Positions 43,866 to 51,263 of a stretch of 64,000 bases of DNA are shown here, piece after piece. How positions within the stretch are numbered: the stretch's first letter is position 1; each line of letters opens with the position of its first letter. Made by a program: the position numbers and the translations under genes. A model generated the notes under the pieces. The model had not been told where the DNA came from, searched no databases, and saw only the letters and a list, made by a program, of their open reading frames with translations. Source of the stretch: Streptomyces rhizosphaerihabitans. GTDB taxonomy: Bacteria > Actinomycetota > Actinomycetes > Streptomycetales > Streptomycetaceae. The stretch spans positions 25,916 to 89,915 of the forward strand of contig NZ_JAODTZ010000043.1 of the NCBI RefSeq assembly GCF_025399795.1, written 5' to 3'.

Positions 43866-44833
43866 GGCAGCAGCTTGTCCAGATCGGGCGCCGTCTTGAA
43901 GAGGCCGTCCTGCTCGCCCAGCTTCTCGAGCGTCTCGATCGAGGTCCGGTTCGGCTCGGCCGGCCACTTGGGCAGGGTCACCTTCGCCAGTACGGCTGCC
44001 GGGATCTTGGTGTACGTGGTGACGATCTGCCGGACCTCGTCCGGGTGGGCGTCGGCGTAGGCGAGGGACTCCGCCGTGGCCTCCTGGAACTTCTTGACCA
44101 CGTCGGGGTGCTGCGTCGCGTACTGGTTCGAGGTGAAGTACATGGCGACGGTGAGGTCCTTCGCCACGTCGACCAGGGACGAGGCGATCTCGGTGGCGCC
44201 CTGGCTCTTGACCGTGGCGAGCGCGGGCTCGACCACCATCGCGGCGTCGATCTGACCGCTGTCGAGCGCCGCGGGCATCTGGTCGAAGGCGAGCTCGACG
44301 AACTTCACCTTGGACGGATCGCCGCCCGCCTTGCGCACCGACTCGCGCACGGCCGTCTCGTTGATGTTCTTCAGCGTGTTGACGGCGACCTTCTTCCCCT
44401 CCAGTTCCTTCGCCGAGGTGATGGCGCTGCCCTTCTTGACCGTGATGGCGCCGAAGTCCTTGCCCGCCACGCCCGTCGAGGCGACACCGTTCGCGATGGC
44501 CTTCACGGGAACGCCGTTGGACTGGGCGATCATCAGCGAGGTCACATTGGAGAACCCGAACTGGAACTGGCCCGAGACGACCCCCGGCACGATCGCCGCG
44601 CCGCCCTGTGCGAGTGTCATCGACAGCTTCAGACCGTGCTTGCTGTAGAAGCCCTTCTTCTGGCCCAGATAGACCGGGGCGACATCGACGATGGGGATGA
44701 CCCCCAGCTTGACCGTGGTGGTACCGCCGGACGAAGAGTTCTTGTCCGAGGCGCCACCGCCGCCGGACGAACCGCAGGCCGACGCGGCGACCAGGAAGGC
44801 TCCGACCGCGATACCGGCGAGCAGACGACGCAT
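43862..44833 (-). CDS. ABC importer substrate-binding lipoprotein (SsuA/NMT1-like)
   Basis: A 323-residue binding protein. The signal peptide ends S-A-C-G (lipobox) followed by a Gly/Ser linker. The mature part has V-K-L-G-V-I-P-I-V-D-V-A-P-V-Y-L-G and A-L-D-S-G-Q-I-D-A-A-M-V-V-E-P, typical of the SsuA/TauA/NMT1 group that binds small organic anions. ATG 44833 has GAGGAG upstream. First gene of the importer operon, divergent from the IclR regulator. Confidence 0.9.
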   Translation of the reverse strand: MRRLLAGIAVGAFLVAASACGSSGGGGASDKNSSSGGTTTVKLGVIPIVDVAPVYLGQKKGFYSKHGLKLSMTLAQGGAAIVPGVVSGQFQFGFSNVTSLMIAQSNGVPVKAIANGVASTGVAGKDFGAITVKKGSAITSAKELEGKKVAVNTLKNINETAVRESVRKAGGDPSKVKFVELAFDQMPAALDSGQIDAAMVVEPALATVKSQGATEIASSLVDVAKDLTVAMYFTSNQYATQHPDVVKKFQEATAESLAYADAHPDEVRQIVTTYTKIPAAVLAKVTLPKWPAEPNRTSIETLEKLGEQDGLFKTAPDLDKLLP

Positions 44834-44868
44834 GGCTCCTCCTGTGCAGACGAAAGTGTTCCGACAGG

Positions 44869-44887
44869 TTGTGCGCACACCGCACAA
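44869..44887. promoter_or_regulatory. Palindrome in the importer 5' leader
   Basis: TTGTGCG (44869-44875) and CGCACAA (44881-44887) form a perfect 7-bp inverted repeat with a 5-base centre. It lies just downstream of the likely transcription start of the importer operon, where a repressor would block elongation. Confidence 0.6.
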
Positions 44888-44901
44888 TGGTGCTCAGCGC
44901 G

Positions 44902-44930
44902 AAGGTAGAACCCCGTCCGTGCCGGGTCAA
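44902..44930 (-). promoter_or_regulatory. Promoter of the importer operon
   Basis: On the minus strand TTGACC (44930-44925) and TACCTT (44907-44902) are separated by exactly 17 bases. Confidence 0.7.
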
Positions 44931-44942
44931 TGGCCTTGGCTG

Positions 44943-44957
44943 ACAATATTGTTGACA
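44943..44957 (+). promoter_or_regulatory. Palindrome and -35 before the IclR gene
   Basis: ACAATATTGT (44943-44952) is a perfect palindrome that runs into TTGACA (44952-44957), a consensus -35. No good -10 is seen at 17 bases. Probably an operator for autoregulation. Confidence 0.5.
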
Positions 44958-45017
44958 GTTATCGAAGTGCGCTCTCGGTTCGCGCGGAGAGCGCTCCGTG
45001 TCCCTCTGGAGGCGACG

Positions 45018-45833
45018 ATGCCTGCAGCAGACCGAGCGCCCCACTTCGTCCGGTCCTTCGAACGCGGACTCGCCGTCATCCGCGTATTCGGCGCCGACCG
45101 ACCGGAACTGACTCTCAGTGAGGTCGCGCGCTGCTGCGACCTGACCCGAGCGGCGGCCCGCCGCTTCCTGCTGACCCTGGTCGATCTCGGATACGTCCGC
45201 ACGGACGGCCGGGTCTTCCGGCTCACCCCACGCGTGCTGGAACTCGGCTACGCGTATCTCTCCGGCTTCACCCTCCCGGAGATCGTCCTCCCGCATCTGA
45301 AGCAACTCGCCGAACAGGTGGGGGAGTCCAGCTCGCTCTGCGTCCTCGACGGCGACGACGTCGTGTACGTGGCGCGGGTCCCGACCCGGCGCATCATGAC
45401 GGCGACGATCACCGTCGGCACTCGCTTCCCGGCCCATGTCACCTCCGTGGGCCGGGTGATCCTCGCGCACCTCGCGGACGAGGAGATCGACGCCCGGCTG
45501 AAGCGAGCTGATCTGCGGTCCCTGACGGAGCGCACGATCGTCTCGCGGGCCCTCCTGAAGGCGGAACTCGGCCGGGTGCGGCGCCAGGGATACGCCATCG
45601 TCGACCAGGAGTTGGAAGAGGGCCTGCGCTCGGTCGCCGCCCCGGTGCGGGACCGGGACGGCGCCGTCGTGGCGGCCGCGAACATCCCCGTGCACGCCAG
45701 CCGCAACAGCCTCGAATCCGTCCGCCGCGACCTGCTTCCCCACCTGCTGGAGACGGTCGCGCGGATCGAGCGGGACCTCGCGGTCAAAGATCCAGTACGA
45801 GCCGTGTCCCGCGACAGCGGGACACACAGATGA
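45018..45833 (+). CDS. IclR-family transcriptional regulator (PcaR/PobR group)
   Basis: A 271-residue regulator. The winged helix lies at residues 10-70 (S-F-E-R-G-L-A-V-I-R-V-F, L-T-L-S-E-V-A-R-C-C-D-L-T-R-A-A-A-R-R-F-L), followed by the IclR effector domain (G-T-R-F-P-A-H-V-T-S-V-G-R-V-I-L-A). The S-F-x-R-G-L-x-V-I opening is shared with activators and repressors of protocatechuate and 4-hydroxybenzoate genes. ATG 45018 has TGGAGG upstream. It is divergent from the importer and its last 50 bp overlap the end of the convergent reductase gene. Likely regulates importer and demethylase. Confidence 0.88.
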   Translation: MPAADRAPHFVRSFERGLAVIRVFGADRPELTLSEVARCCDLTRAAARRFLLTLVDLGYVRTDGRVFRLTPRVLELGYAYLSGFTLPEIVLPHLKQLAEQVGESSSLCVLDGDDVVYVARVPTRRIMTATITVGTRFPAHVTSVGRVILAHLADEEIDARLKRADLRSLTERTIVSRALLKAELGRVRRQGYAIVDQELEEGLRSVAAPVRDRDGAVVAAANIPVHASRNSLESVRRDLLPHLLETVARIERDLAVKDPVRAVSRDSGTHR

Positions 45834-46719
45834 GCATCGTCTCGCCCGCCTCCCGCTCCTCATCGGTGAGCACCGAGTCCCGGTGGTCCGGGGTCCCTTC
45901 GAGCACCTCCGTCTCGCAGGTCCCGCAGGTGCCCTCGGTGCAGGAGAAGAGCACCTCGACACCGGCGGCGCGCACCGTGTCGAGGACGGAGACACCAGGG
46001 GCGACGGTCACCGTGCGCCCGGACCGCTCCAGGACCACCTCGAACTCCGTCTCCCCGCCCGCCTCCTGGACCTTCGGCCGGAACCGCTCGACATGCAGCA
46101 GCCCGGCCGGGCAGCGCTCCTCCACCGCGTCGAGCAACGGCCCGGGGCCGCAGCAGTAGACGAGGGTGCCCTCGGGAACCTCGTCCAGCACGGGGGCGAG
46201 GTCCAGCAGCCCGGACTCGTCCTTGGGAGCGAGGGCGACCCGGTCCCCGTACCGCCCCAACTCCTCGGTGAACGCCATGGAATCGCGGGTCCGTCCGCCG
46301 TACAGCAGCGTCCATTCGGCGCCCGCCGCCTCGGCCGCGGCGAGCATCGGCAGGATCGGGGTGATGCCGATACCGCCCGCGACGAACCGGTAGCGCGGGC
46401 CGGGAGCGAGCGCGAAGTGATTGCGCGGACCCCGGACACGGACCTTGTCGCCCTCGCCCAACTGCTCATGTACGTAAGCCGATCCGCCGCGCCCCTCGCG
46501 TTCGCGCAACACCGCGATCCGCCAAGCCCCGCGGTCCGCCGGGTCGCCGCACAGGGAGTACTGCCGTTCCAGCTCCGGCCCGAGTACGACATCGATGTGG
46601 GCGCCCGGTTCCCAGGAAGGGAGTTCGGCGCCGAGCGGATGCCGCAGACTGAGGGCGAGCACACCGTCGGCGACGAATTCCCGCCGCTCGACGACGAGTT
46701 CGGCTTCGTACAAGTTCAT
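45784..46719 (-). CDS. vanB: Phthalate-dioxygenase-type reductase (VanB-like)
   Basis: A 311-residue electron-transfer protein: flavin-binding domain with R-Q-Y-S-L-C-G-D-P, NAD-binding domain from G-G-I-G-I-T-P-I-L, and a C-terminal plant-type ferredoxin domain with C-T-E-G-T-C-G-T-C and a fourth Cys in I-C-V-S-R-C. This domain order (flavin, NAD, [2Fe-2S] last) is that of phthalate dioxygenase reductase and VanB. It feeds electrons to the Rieske oxygenase encoded two genes upstream. ATG 46719 follows AAAGAGGTC and overlaps the small gene before it by 4 bp. The symbol is used for the family; substrate is not proven. Confidence 0.85.
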   Translation of the reverse strand: MNLYEAELVVERREFVADGVLALSLRHPLGAELPSWEPGAHIDVVLGPELERQYSLCGDPADRGAWRIAVLREREGRGGSAYVHEQLGEGDKVRVRGPRNHFALAPGPRYRFVAGGIGITPILPMLAAAEAAGAEWTLLYGGRTRDSMAFTEELGRYGDRVALAPKDESGLLDLAPVLDEVPEGTLVYCCGPGPLLDAVEERCPAGLLHVERFRPKVQEAGGETEFEVVLERSGRTVTVAPGVSVLDTVRAAGVEVLFSCTEGTCGTCETEVLEGTPDHRDSVLTDEEREAGETMLICVSRCRGTRLVLDL

Positions 46720-46946
46720 GACCTCTTTCCCCGCGATCCGAGAACGCCCCCGTTCCCCTGCCTGCTCCGGTGCTGCCCCTGGCCGGCGGCCCGTGGCTCG
46801 TGTCCCTCGGGATGGGCGAGCATCCACTCCCACATCGCGACCGGGTCCTGGGCGGTGTGTTCGGCACCGCAGTGACAGGTTCCGTGCAGTACGTCGGTGC
46901 CCGGGAGCCAGTCGACGCGGTAGATCTCGCCGGTCGGGCCGGTCAC
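46716..46946 (-). CDS. Small coupled protein (76 aa) between oxygenase and reductase
   Basis: Unrecognised. The gene overlaps the oxygenase stop and the reductase start by 4 bp each, so translation of all three is coupled and it is very probably real. The product begins I-Y-R-V-D-W-L-P-G-T-D-V-L-H-G-T-C-H-C-G-A-E, where C-H-C and several His residues (A-E-H, L-A-H, G-H) could bind metal, and ends in a basic Gly/Arg tail. GTG 46946 has GGAGAAGG upstream. A role in assembling or coupling the oxygenase is a guess. Confidence 0.72.
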   Translation of the reverse strand: MTGPTGEIYRVDWLPGTDVLHGTCHCGAEHTAQDPVAMWEWMLAHPEGHEPRAAGQGQHRSRQGNGGVLGSRGKRS

Positions 46947-48007
46947 CGCACCTTCTCCATCGGCTTGTCGCCCTCCTCGACCAGGCGGGCCAGGATGCGG
47001 CGGGCCGCGAGACCGCCGGTGTCGATGTTGATGCTCAGCTCCTGGTAGCCGGTGCGTTCGGAGGCGAGGGTCTTCTGGAGGAGGTTGAGCGCGTCGACGT
47101 CCTGCATCACGACGGTGTGGTTGAAGTCCCGCAGGAAGGTGCTGACTTCGTCGTCCGAGCGGGCGAAGTCACGGGAGACCGCCCAGAAGTCGTACACCTT
47201 GCCGTCGCCGGACGGCGTGATGGCGTACGTGATCTCGGTGTGGAACGCGTTCGGGTCGCTGCCGTCCGCCTCGGGCAGCACACCGGTCGGCGCGATCCTG
47301 CTGTGCAGCAGATAGAGGCAGGGTGCGTGGTACTCGATGTCCTGCCAGCGCGTGATGCGGCCCTCGATACCGGTCGAACGGGCGTAGAACGGCGGGCACT
47401 CGGCGTCGTCCATGTGCCGCGAGACGCGCACGATGCCCGCGCCCTCGTCGACCTCGGTGGCGATGGGCGTCTCGGCGACCTCGGGTGTGCCGATGTAGCC
47501 GCCGTGCAGATACGTCTCGTGCGAGAGGTCGAGGAGGTTGTCGACGAGGAGTCCGTAGTCCGCGTCGATGGGTTCCATGCCGCTGACCGTCGTCCAGTCC
47601 GGCGAGTCCATGTGCGGGGCGCGCGGGACGGCCTCCGGGTCGGCGAGCGCCGGGTCGCCGACCCAGACCCAGACGAACAAGTCCCGCTCGACGACGGGGT
47701 AGGAGGCGACCCGTGCGGTGCGCGGTATCCGTTTCTGCCCCGGCACGTACACGCAGGTGCCCGTCGTGTCGTACGTGAACCCGTGGTACCCGCACACGAT
47801 CCGGTCACCGTCGAGCCGGCTCTCCGAGAGCGGGAAACGCCGGTGCACACAGCGGTCGGACAGGGCGACGGCCGCCCCGTCCTCCTCGCTCCGGTAAAGA
47901 ACGAGCGGTTCACCGAGAACCGTCCGTCCGAGCAACTCGCGCCCCACTTCGTACGTATAGGCGGCGACGTACCACTGGTTCCTGGCGAAGGAGGTCAAGT
48001 GCGGCAT
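46943..48007 (-). CDS. vanA: Rieske aromatic oxygenase (vanillate O-demethylase VanA-like)
   Basis: A 354-residue terminal oxygenase. The Rieske cluster ligands are C53-V-H55 and C72-G-Y-H75. The mononuclear iron site includes D-N-L-L-D-L-S-H-E-T-Y-L-H, with the two histidines and the bridging Asp of this group. Size and motifs fit VanA-type demethylases, which turn vanillate into protocatechuate and formaldehyde. First gene of a three-gene operon; upstream a palindrome lies between its -35 and -10. Other methoxy- or dimethylamino-aromatic substrates are possible. Confidence 0.87.
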   Translation of the reverse strand: MPHLTSFARNQWYVAAYTYEVGRELLGRTVLGEPLVLYRSEEDGAAVALSDRCVHRRFPLSESRLDGDRIVCGYHGFTYDTTGTCVYVPGQKRIPRTARVASYPVVERDLFVWVWVGDPALADPEAVPRAPHMDSPDWTTVSGMEPIDADYGLLVDNLLDLSHETYLHGGYIGTPEVAETPIATEVDEGAGIVRVSRHMDDAECPPFYARSTGIEGRITRWQDIEYHAPCLYLLHSRIAPTGVLPEADGSDPNAFHTEITYAITPSGDGKVYDFWAVSRDFARSDDEVSTFLRDFNHTVVMQDVDALNLLQKTLASERTGYQELSINIDTGGLAARRILARLVEEGDKPMEKVR

Positions 48008-48075
48008 GGGGGCTGGCTCCCGTCTCTGATGGTGGTGGCATCGTTCGGGCAGACATCGCTGGGCCGCAATACGAC

Positions 48076-48090
48076 TTCCGTCTCACGGAA
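48076..48090. promoter_or_regulatory. Operator in the vanA promoter
   Basis: TTCCGT-CTC-ACGGAA is a perfect 6-3-6 palindrome. On the minus strand TTGCAC (48099-48094) is a plausible -35, and the palindrome fills the spacer before a weak -10 (AGTCGT). Its form suits IclR-family regulators. Confidence 0.65.
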
Positions 48091-48099
48091 GATGTGCAA

Positions 48100-48650
48100 T
48101 GAAATGCCACGTCAGCGGGCTGGTGTGTGAGTGCCCTCCCCGGTGGCGGTTGCGATGCTCGTCCACTGGGTCGCCGCGCCGACCTCGATCTCCCCTGGCT
48201 ATTTGAGCCACGTTTTCGCTCGCAAGTTATGCATGTATGACTGTTTTCGGAGTTCTGTGGCGAATCTGATGCCGGATCCTGGTGGTACAGGAGCAGAAGT
48301 TGCATCGCCGCAGATCAAGTATGTTCGTTGGTGCGTGTACCGGCTTCGGGGTCGAATCCGGGTCGAATCTGCCTTTCTTTCGGCTCTTCAGTGTGTTGTC
48401 GCAGGTCGGGCAGGTGGCGCGAAGGCTTGGGGCAGGAATCGCGAGGAGATTGCCGGCCTGAAGGACGGCCGGCTGGACCTGGCGGGCGGGATCAGTCTGG
48501 GCGTGGTGTGGTCGCGGGACCTACCCGAGCCGCCTCGTCCCCACCGCCACCCCGCACTCCAGGGATTGATCTAGATGCGGCCAGCGCAGGTGAAATCGAC
48601 CTCTCAGCAACAGCGCACCGGCCGTCATCTCGAAACCGTTCTCGGCACCC
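48100..48650. other. Gene-poor stretch at the left edge of the accessory region
   Basis: No frame on either strand has a convincing product. Base composition drops around 48195-48310, where A/T runs are frequent compared with the rest of the window. This marks a change in sequence character between the vanA operon and the region to the right. Confidence 0.5.
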
Positions 48651-48657
48651 TGTCCCA

Positions 48658-48699
48658 AGCCTTCCCGGGCGCTGGTGGCCAGCAGCGCCCGGGAAGGCT
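48658..48699. repeat. Perfect 17-bp-arm hairpin (palindrome 1 of 3)
   Basis: AGCCTTCCCGGGCGCTG (48658-48674) and its exact complement (48683-48699) are separated by the 8-base loop GTGGCCAG. Confidence 0.9.
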
Positions 48700-48702
48700 G
48701 AC

Positions 48703-48825
48703 CAGTGGCGCGGTCGACAACAGCAGCGTTTGCACGCGTCCTTCGGCCAGCGCGTCGGACACCGCGGGAATCGATTCGATTCCCGTCTCCTGCCCACTCG
48801 CAGCGATGTACTGCTCGAAGGCGCG
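48703..48825 (-). pseudogene. Fragment resembling a baeRF/Vms1-type (Rv2629-like) protein
   Basis: The minus strand reads R-A-F-E-Q-Y-I-A-A-S-G-Q-E-T-G then I-E-S-I-P-A-V-S-D-A-L-A-E-G-R-V-Q-T-L-L-L. This follows the pattern (aromatic helix, Gly, V-x-x-A-L-x-x-G-x-V-x-T-L-L-L) of actinobacterial Rv2629/baeRF-type release-factor-like proteins. Similarity stops on both sides; nothing upstream or downstream continues the family in any frame. It looks like a short remnant left between two perfect hairpins. Identification from memory of the family pattern, so only moderate. Confidence 0.4.
48765..48785. repeat. Perfect 21-bp palindrome (palindrome 2 of 3)
   Basis: CGGGAATCGA-T-TCGATTCCCG, inside the gene remnant. 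Confidence 0.85.
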
Positions 48826-48826
48826 G

Positions 48827-48864
48827 ACGCGGGCGCGGGCCGAGGCCGCGGCCCGCGCCCGCGT
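48827..48864. repeat. Perfect 15-bp-arm hairpin (palindrome 3 of 3)
   Basis: ACGCGGGCGCGGGCC (48827-48841) and its exact complement (48850-48864) are separated by the 8-base loop GAGGCCGC, which like palindrome 1 has GGCC in its middle. Confidence 0.88.
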
Positions 48865-49019
48865 GCGCCGGCCAGTGGAACCACGCAGTGCGGCCGCTAC
48901 GTCGTCGGGAGGCATCGGCGTTCCCGGCAGGCGAAGAGGGTGCGGGATCTGTCAGCCTGGTCCTACGGCTTCCATCTGTCGGCCGAAGGCCGGCATCAGC
49001 GGTGAGAGTGGGTGCGGTG

Positions 49020-49991
49020 ATGGCCGAAGCTCGGACGCGTGCCCGGGTAGTGATCGTGACGAATCCACGCTCGGGCGGCGGAAAGCCTGCTCGTTACGGC
49101 CTGGTCCAGCGGGCCGAGGACATGGGGGCTCAGGTCTGGATGACCAGCGCGGAGGAGGACGCGGCGTCGGTTGCGAGGTGCGCCGTCGAGGAGGGGGCAC
49201 AGGTGCTGGGAGTCGCGGGCGGCGACGGCACTGTATCCGCGGTCGCCGCGGTGGCCGCGGACGCGGGCCGGTCGCTGATGGTGGTCCCGGCGGGTACCCG
49301 CAACCATTTCGCCCGGGACCTGGGCCTCGACGTTCGCGATCCGGTGCAGGCGCTGGGCGCCCTGGCCGACGGTGAGCCCGCACGGGTGGACCTGGGGGTG
49401 CTCGGCCCGCGCGTCTTCGTCAACAACGTCTCTTTCGGCATGTACGCCGACGCCCTGCTGGAGCCCGGGTACCGGGAGGACAAGACGCGCGCGTTCGCTG
49501 CGGTGGCGCCCGATTATCTCAAGGGCAAGCAGTGGGTCGAGGCCTGCGTGGACACCCCGTGGGGGACCGTCGAGTTCCCGCAGATGGTGCTGGTCTCCAA
49601 CAACCCCTACCACCTGGCCACACCGCGCTGGCTGGGGCGTCGCTTCTCGCTCACCACGGGACTGCTGGGCGGCATCGTCCTCAAGCGTCCGGCACAGACG
49701 CCCCCGGACCTCCTCCGGCACCTGCGCAGCGAACTGCGACGCTCCATGTCCGGTCCTGGCCCGGCAAGCGAGGGTGTTGTCGTCTGGTCGGCGTCCAGCG
49801 TCACGCTGCGCGGTGACGTGCGGTACCTGGATGCGGGGATCGACGGCGAAGCGGTGACGCTTCCGCTCCCCGTCATATGCGGAATTCGGCCAGGTGCCCT
49901 GCGTGTGCTGCTGCCGAGGGACCGGCCGGGAATCCCACCGGAGCCCGCTCCCGGGCGCCCGGGAGCGCTGCGAGCGGGTGGCAACGGTTGA
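49020..49991 (+). CDS. Diacylglycerol/lipid kinase family protein
   Basis: A 323-residue protein with the DAGK catalytic fold: N-P-R-S-G-G-G-K at 15-22 and the nucleotide-binding G-G-D-G-T at 67-71, then P-A-G-T-R-N-H-F-A-R-D-L-G, which is the lipid-kinase block. The C-terminal half is the beta-sandwich part, with G-I-D-G-E at its end. Expected to phosphorylate a diacylglycerol, sphingoid or polyprenol-like lipid at the membrane. Start is uncertain; ATG 49020 gives a normal N-terminus but GTG codons lie just upstream and no strong ribosome site is visible. First intact gene of the accessory region. Confidence 0.85.
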   Translation: MAEARTRARVVIVTNPRSGGGKPARYGLVQRAEDMGAQVWMTSAEEDAASVARCAVEEGAQVLGVAGGDGTVSAVAAVAADAGRSLMVVPAGTRNHFARDLGLDVRDPVQALGALADGEPARVDLGVLGPRVFVNNVSFGMYADALLEPGYREDKTRAFAAVAPDYLKGKQWVEACVDTPWGTVEFPQMVLVSNNPYHLATPRWLGRRFSLTTGLLGGIVLKRPAQTPPDLLRHLRSELRRSMSGPGPASEGVVVWSASSVTLRGDVRYLDAGIDGEAVTLPLPVICGIRPGALRVLLPRDRPGIPPEPAPGRPGALRAGGNG

Positions 49992-50475
49992 AGGAGCGAC
50001 CGGAGCCAGGACGCGGTTCTTGGTTCGGAGAACGCCGCGCGGACACGGGCGACGCACGCTTGTGCGTTCGCGGTGACCGGGCTCGCGAACCACCGTCCGG
50101 TCGCTGTGCTCGACGGCCGGGGCGGCCGGGCCGGTGCGGTTGAAGTCCTCGCGGTTGGTCGACTGCGTTCATTCCGAGCAGCGACACCACCCGTTTCCAG
50201 GTCAACCCTGCCGTGCTGTTCGAAGCGCGTCCGGCCAGGCTGCTGTTCCGCCGGCCCGTCTGTGCCGGCGACCCTCGCCTTCGCCGGGTGAGGTCCCGGG
50301 CTTGAGGACCCGGAGGACAGGGCCCTTCGAGGGAGGCGGCCGCTGATGCGGACCGGGTTATGGCTGTCAGCTCGGCGCTGACCGGGCGCGCTGGAAGCAT
50401 ACGAAGCGGCGGTGGTCAGAGAGAAGCTGATCGAGTTCCGCCGGCTCATCACCAGCACCGGCTGCAGCCGCTCCG
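49992..50475. other. Gene-free 484-bp gap with decayed coding look
   Basis: Several frames are open but none gives a recognisable or well-initiated protein. One plus frame around 50025-50180 has a protein-like composition without a start. I see no clear terminator or mobile-element end. Confidence 0.45.
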
Positions 50476-51132
50476 TCACTCCTCCTCTCGGGCTCGTGCG
50501 GGATGGCTTTCCACGCCGGCGATCGCGGCGTCCAGCGCACAGCTGTACATCGTGTCGATCACGTCCTTCGAGGGTGCGGGCGCATCTTCCCCGTCGGGAC
50601 CGGCCGGTGTCGGAGGGAGGGTGGTCCACCGCTGCAGTGCTCCGGTCAGCTCGTTGGCCAGCAGTCCCGTGAAGACCGCGCACAGGGTGGCAGCGACCCG
50701 GGGGATCTCCGAGGCGGGCAGTTTCGCGGCGGCGAGTGTGCCGGTGAGTCCTTGCCAGAACGGGTCGTCCGGCTGGATGAAGTCGGCACGCCCGAAGGAG
50801 TACCCCATCAGTTCGGGGTGACGGAGGGCCAGTTGGCGGAAGTCAAGGGCGAGTTGGCGCAGGCGGTCCTGCCAGGGAGCGTTCTCCCGCTCCGGCGTGC
50901 GGAACCGCGAGCCGACGCGCTCGGTCACGCCGCGCAGCACGGCGTCCTTGTTCGGCACGTGGTGGTACAGCGACATCGGGTTCGCGTCCAGCGCGGTCGC
51001 GAGTTTGCGCATGGTCAGTGCCTCGACCCCGTCGGCGTCGATGAGCTGCAGCGCCATGGAGTAGATGCCGTCCTCGGTGAGCGGTACGTCCCTCTTCCTC
51101 GTCCCCCGGGGGGCCTTCCTTGGAGTTTCCAT
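50476..51132 (-). CDS. TetR-family repressor of the CYP102 gene
   Basis: A 218-residue repressor. The N-terminal helix-turn-helix includes A-L-T-M-R-K-L-A-T-A-L-D-A-N-P-M-S-L-Y-H-H-V, and the C-terminal part resembles TetR class C-domains (F-R-Q-L-A-L-R-H-P-E-L-M-G-Y). The ATG at 51132 lies inside operator A, so bound repressor covers its own start codon. No ribosome site is seen, fitting a leaderless mRNA. Divergent from the P450 gene, which has a second, perfect copy of the operator. Fatty acid or substrate release, as for other CYP102 regulators, is likely but unproven. Confidence 0.88.
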   Translation of the reverse strand: METPRKAPRGTRKRDVPLTEDGIYSMALQLIDADGVEALTMRKLATALDANPMSLYHHVPNKDAVLRGVTERVGSRFRTPERENAPWQDRLRQLALDFRQLALRHPELMGYSFGRADFIQPDDPFWQGLTGTLAAAKLPASEIPRVAATLCAVFTGLLANELTGALQRWTTLPPTPAGPDGEDAPAPSKDVIDTMYSCALDAAIAGVESHPARAREEE

Positions 51133-51145
51133 ACGCCGTATGGTA
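51127..51145. promoter_or_regulatory. TetR operator A, overlapping the repressor start codon
   Basis: TTCCATACGCCGTATGGTA, a 9-1-9 palindrome with one mismatch. The repressor ATG (51132-51130, minus strand) is part of it. Confidence 0.85.
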
Positions 51146-51158
51146 CCACTGAAGGCAG

Positions 51159-51177
51159 TTCCATACGGCGTATGGAA
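51159..51177. promoter_or_regulatory. TetR operator B, on the P450 side
   Basis: TTCCATACGGCGTATGGAA, a perfect 9-1-9 palindrome with its centre 32 bp (about three helical turns) from that of operator A. Confidence 0.88.
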
Positions 51178-51263
51178 ATCGGGGTCGGGCTGCCCATCTG
51201 CGGCTTCCCCTTCGTTGTACAGCGCCCTTGCCCTCGCCTCTCTCCGCACAAAGGAGCAAGTTC

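Noticed and set aside
43056..45995. Nearly 1000-codon minus-strand frame spanning three genes
   Set aside because: Only the 3' 270 codons are a gene (permease). The upstream part is an out-of-frame reading of the binding-protein gene and antisense of the IclR gene.
48340..48362. GGTCGAATCC-like sequence resembling a tRNA T-arm
   Set aside because: No acceptor stem, D-arm or anticodon arm can be built around it.
48131..48574. Plus-strand open frame of about 147 codons
   Set aside because: No ribosome site, no recognisable domain, mixed composition; it lies in the gene-poor border.
49873..50400. Minus-strand frame overlapping the lipid kinase end
   Set aside because: Arg/Pro/Ser-rich shadow with no start signal or family pattern.
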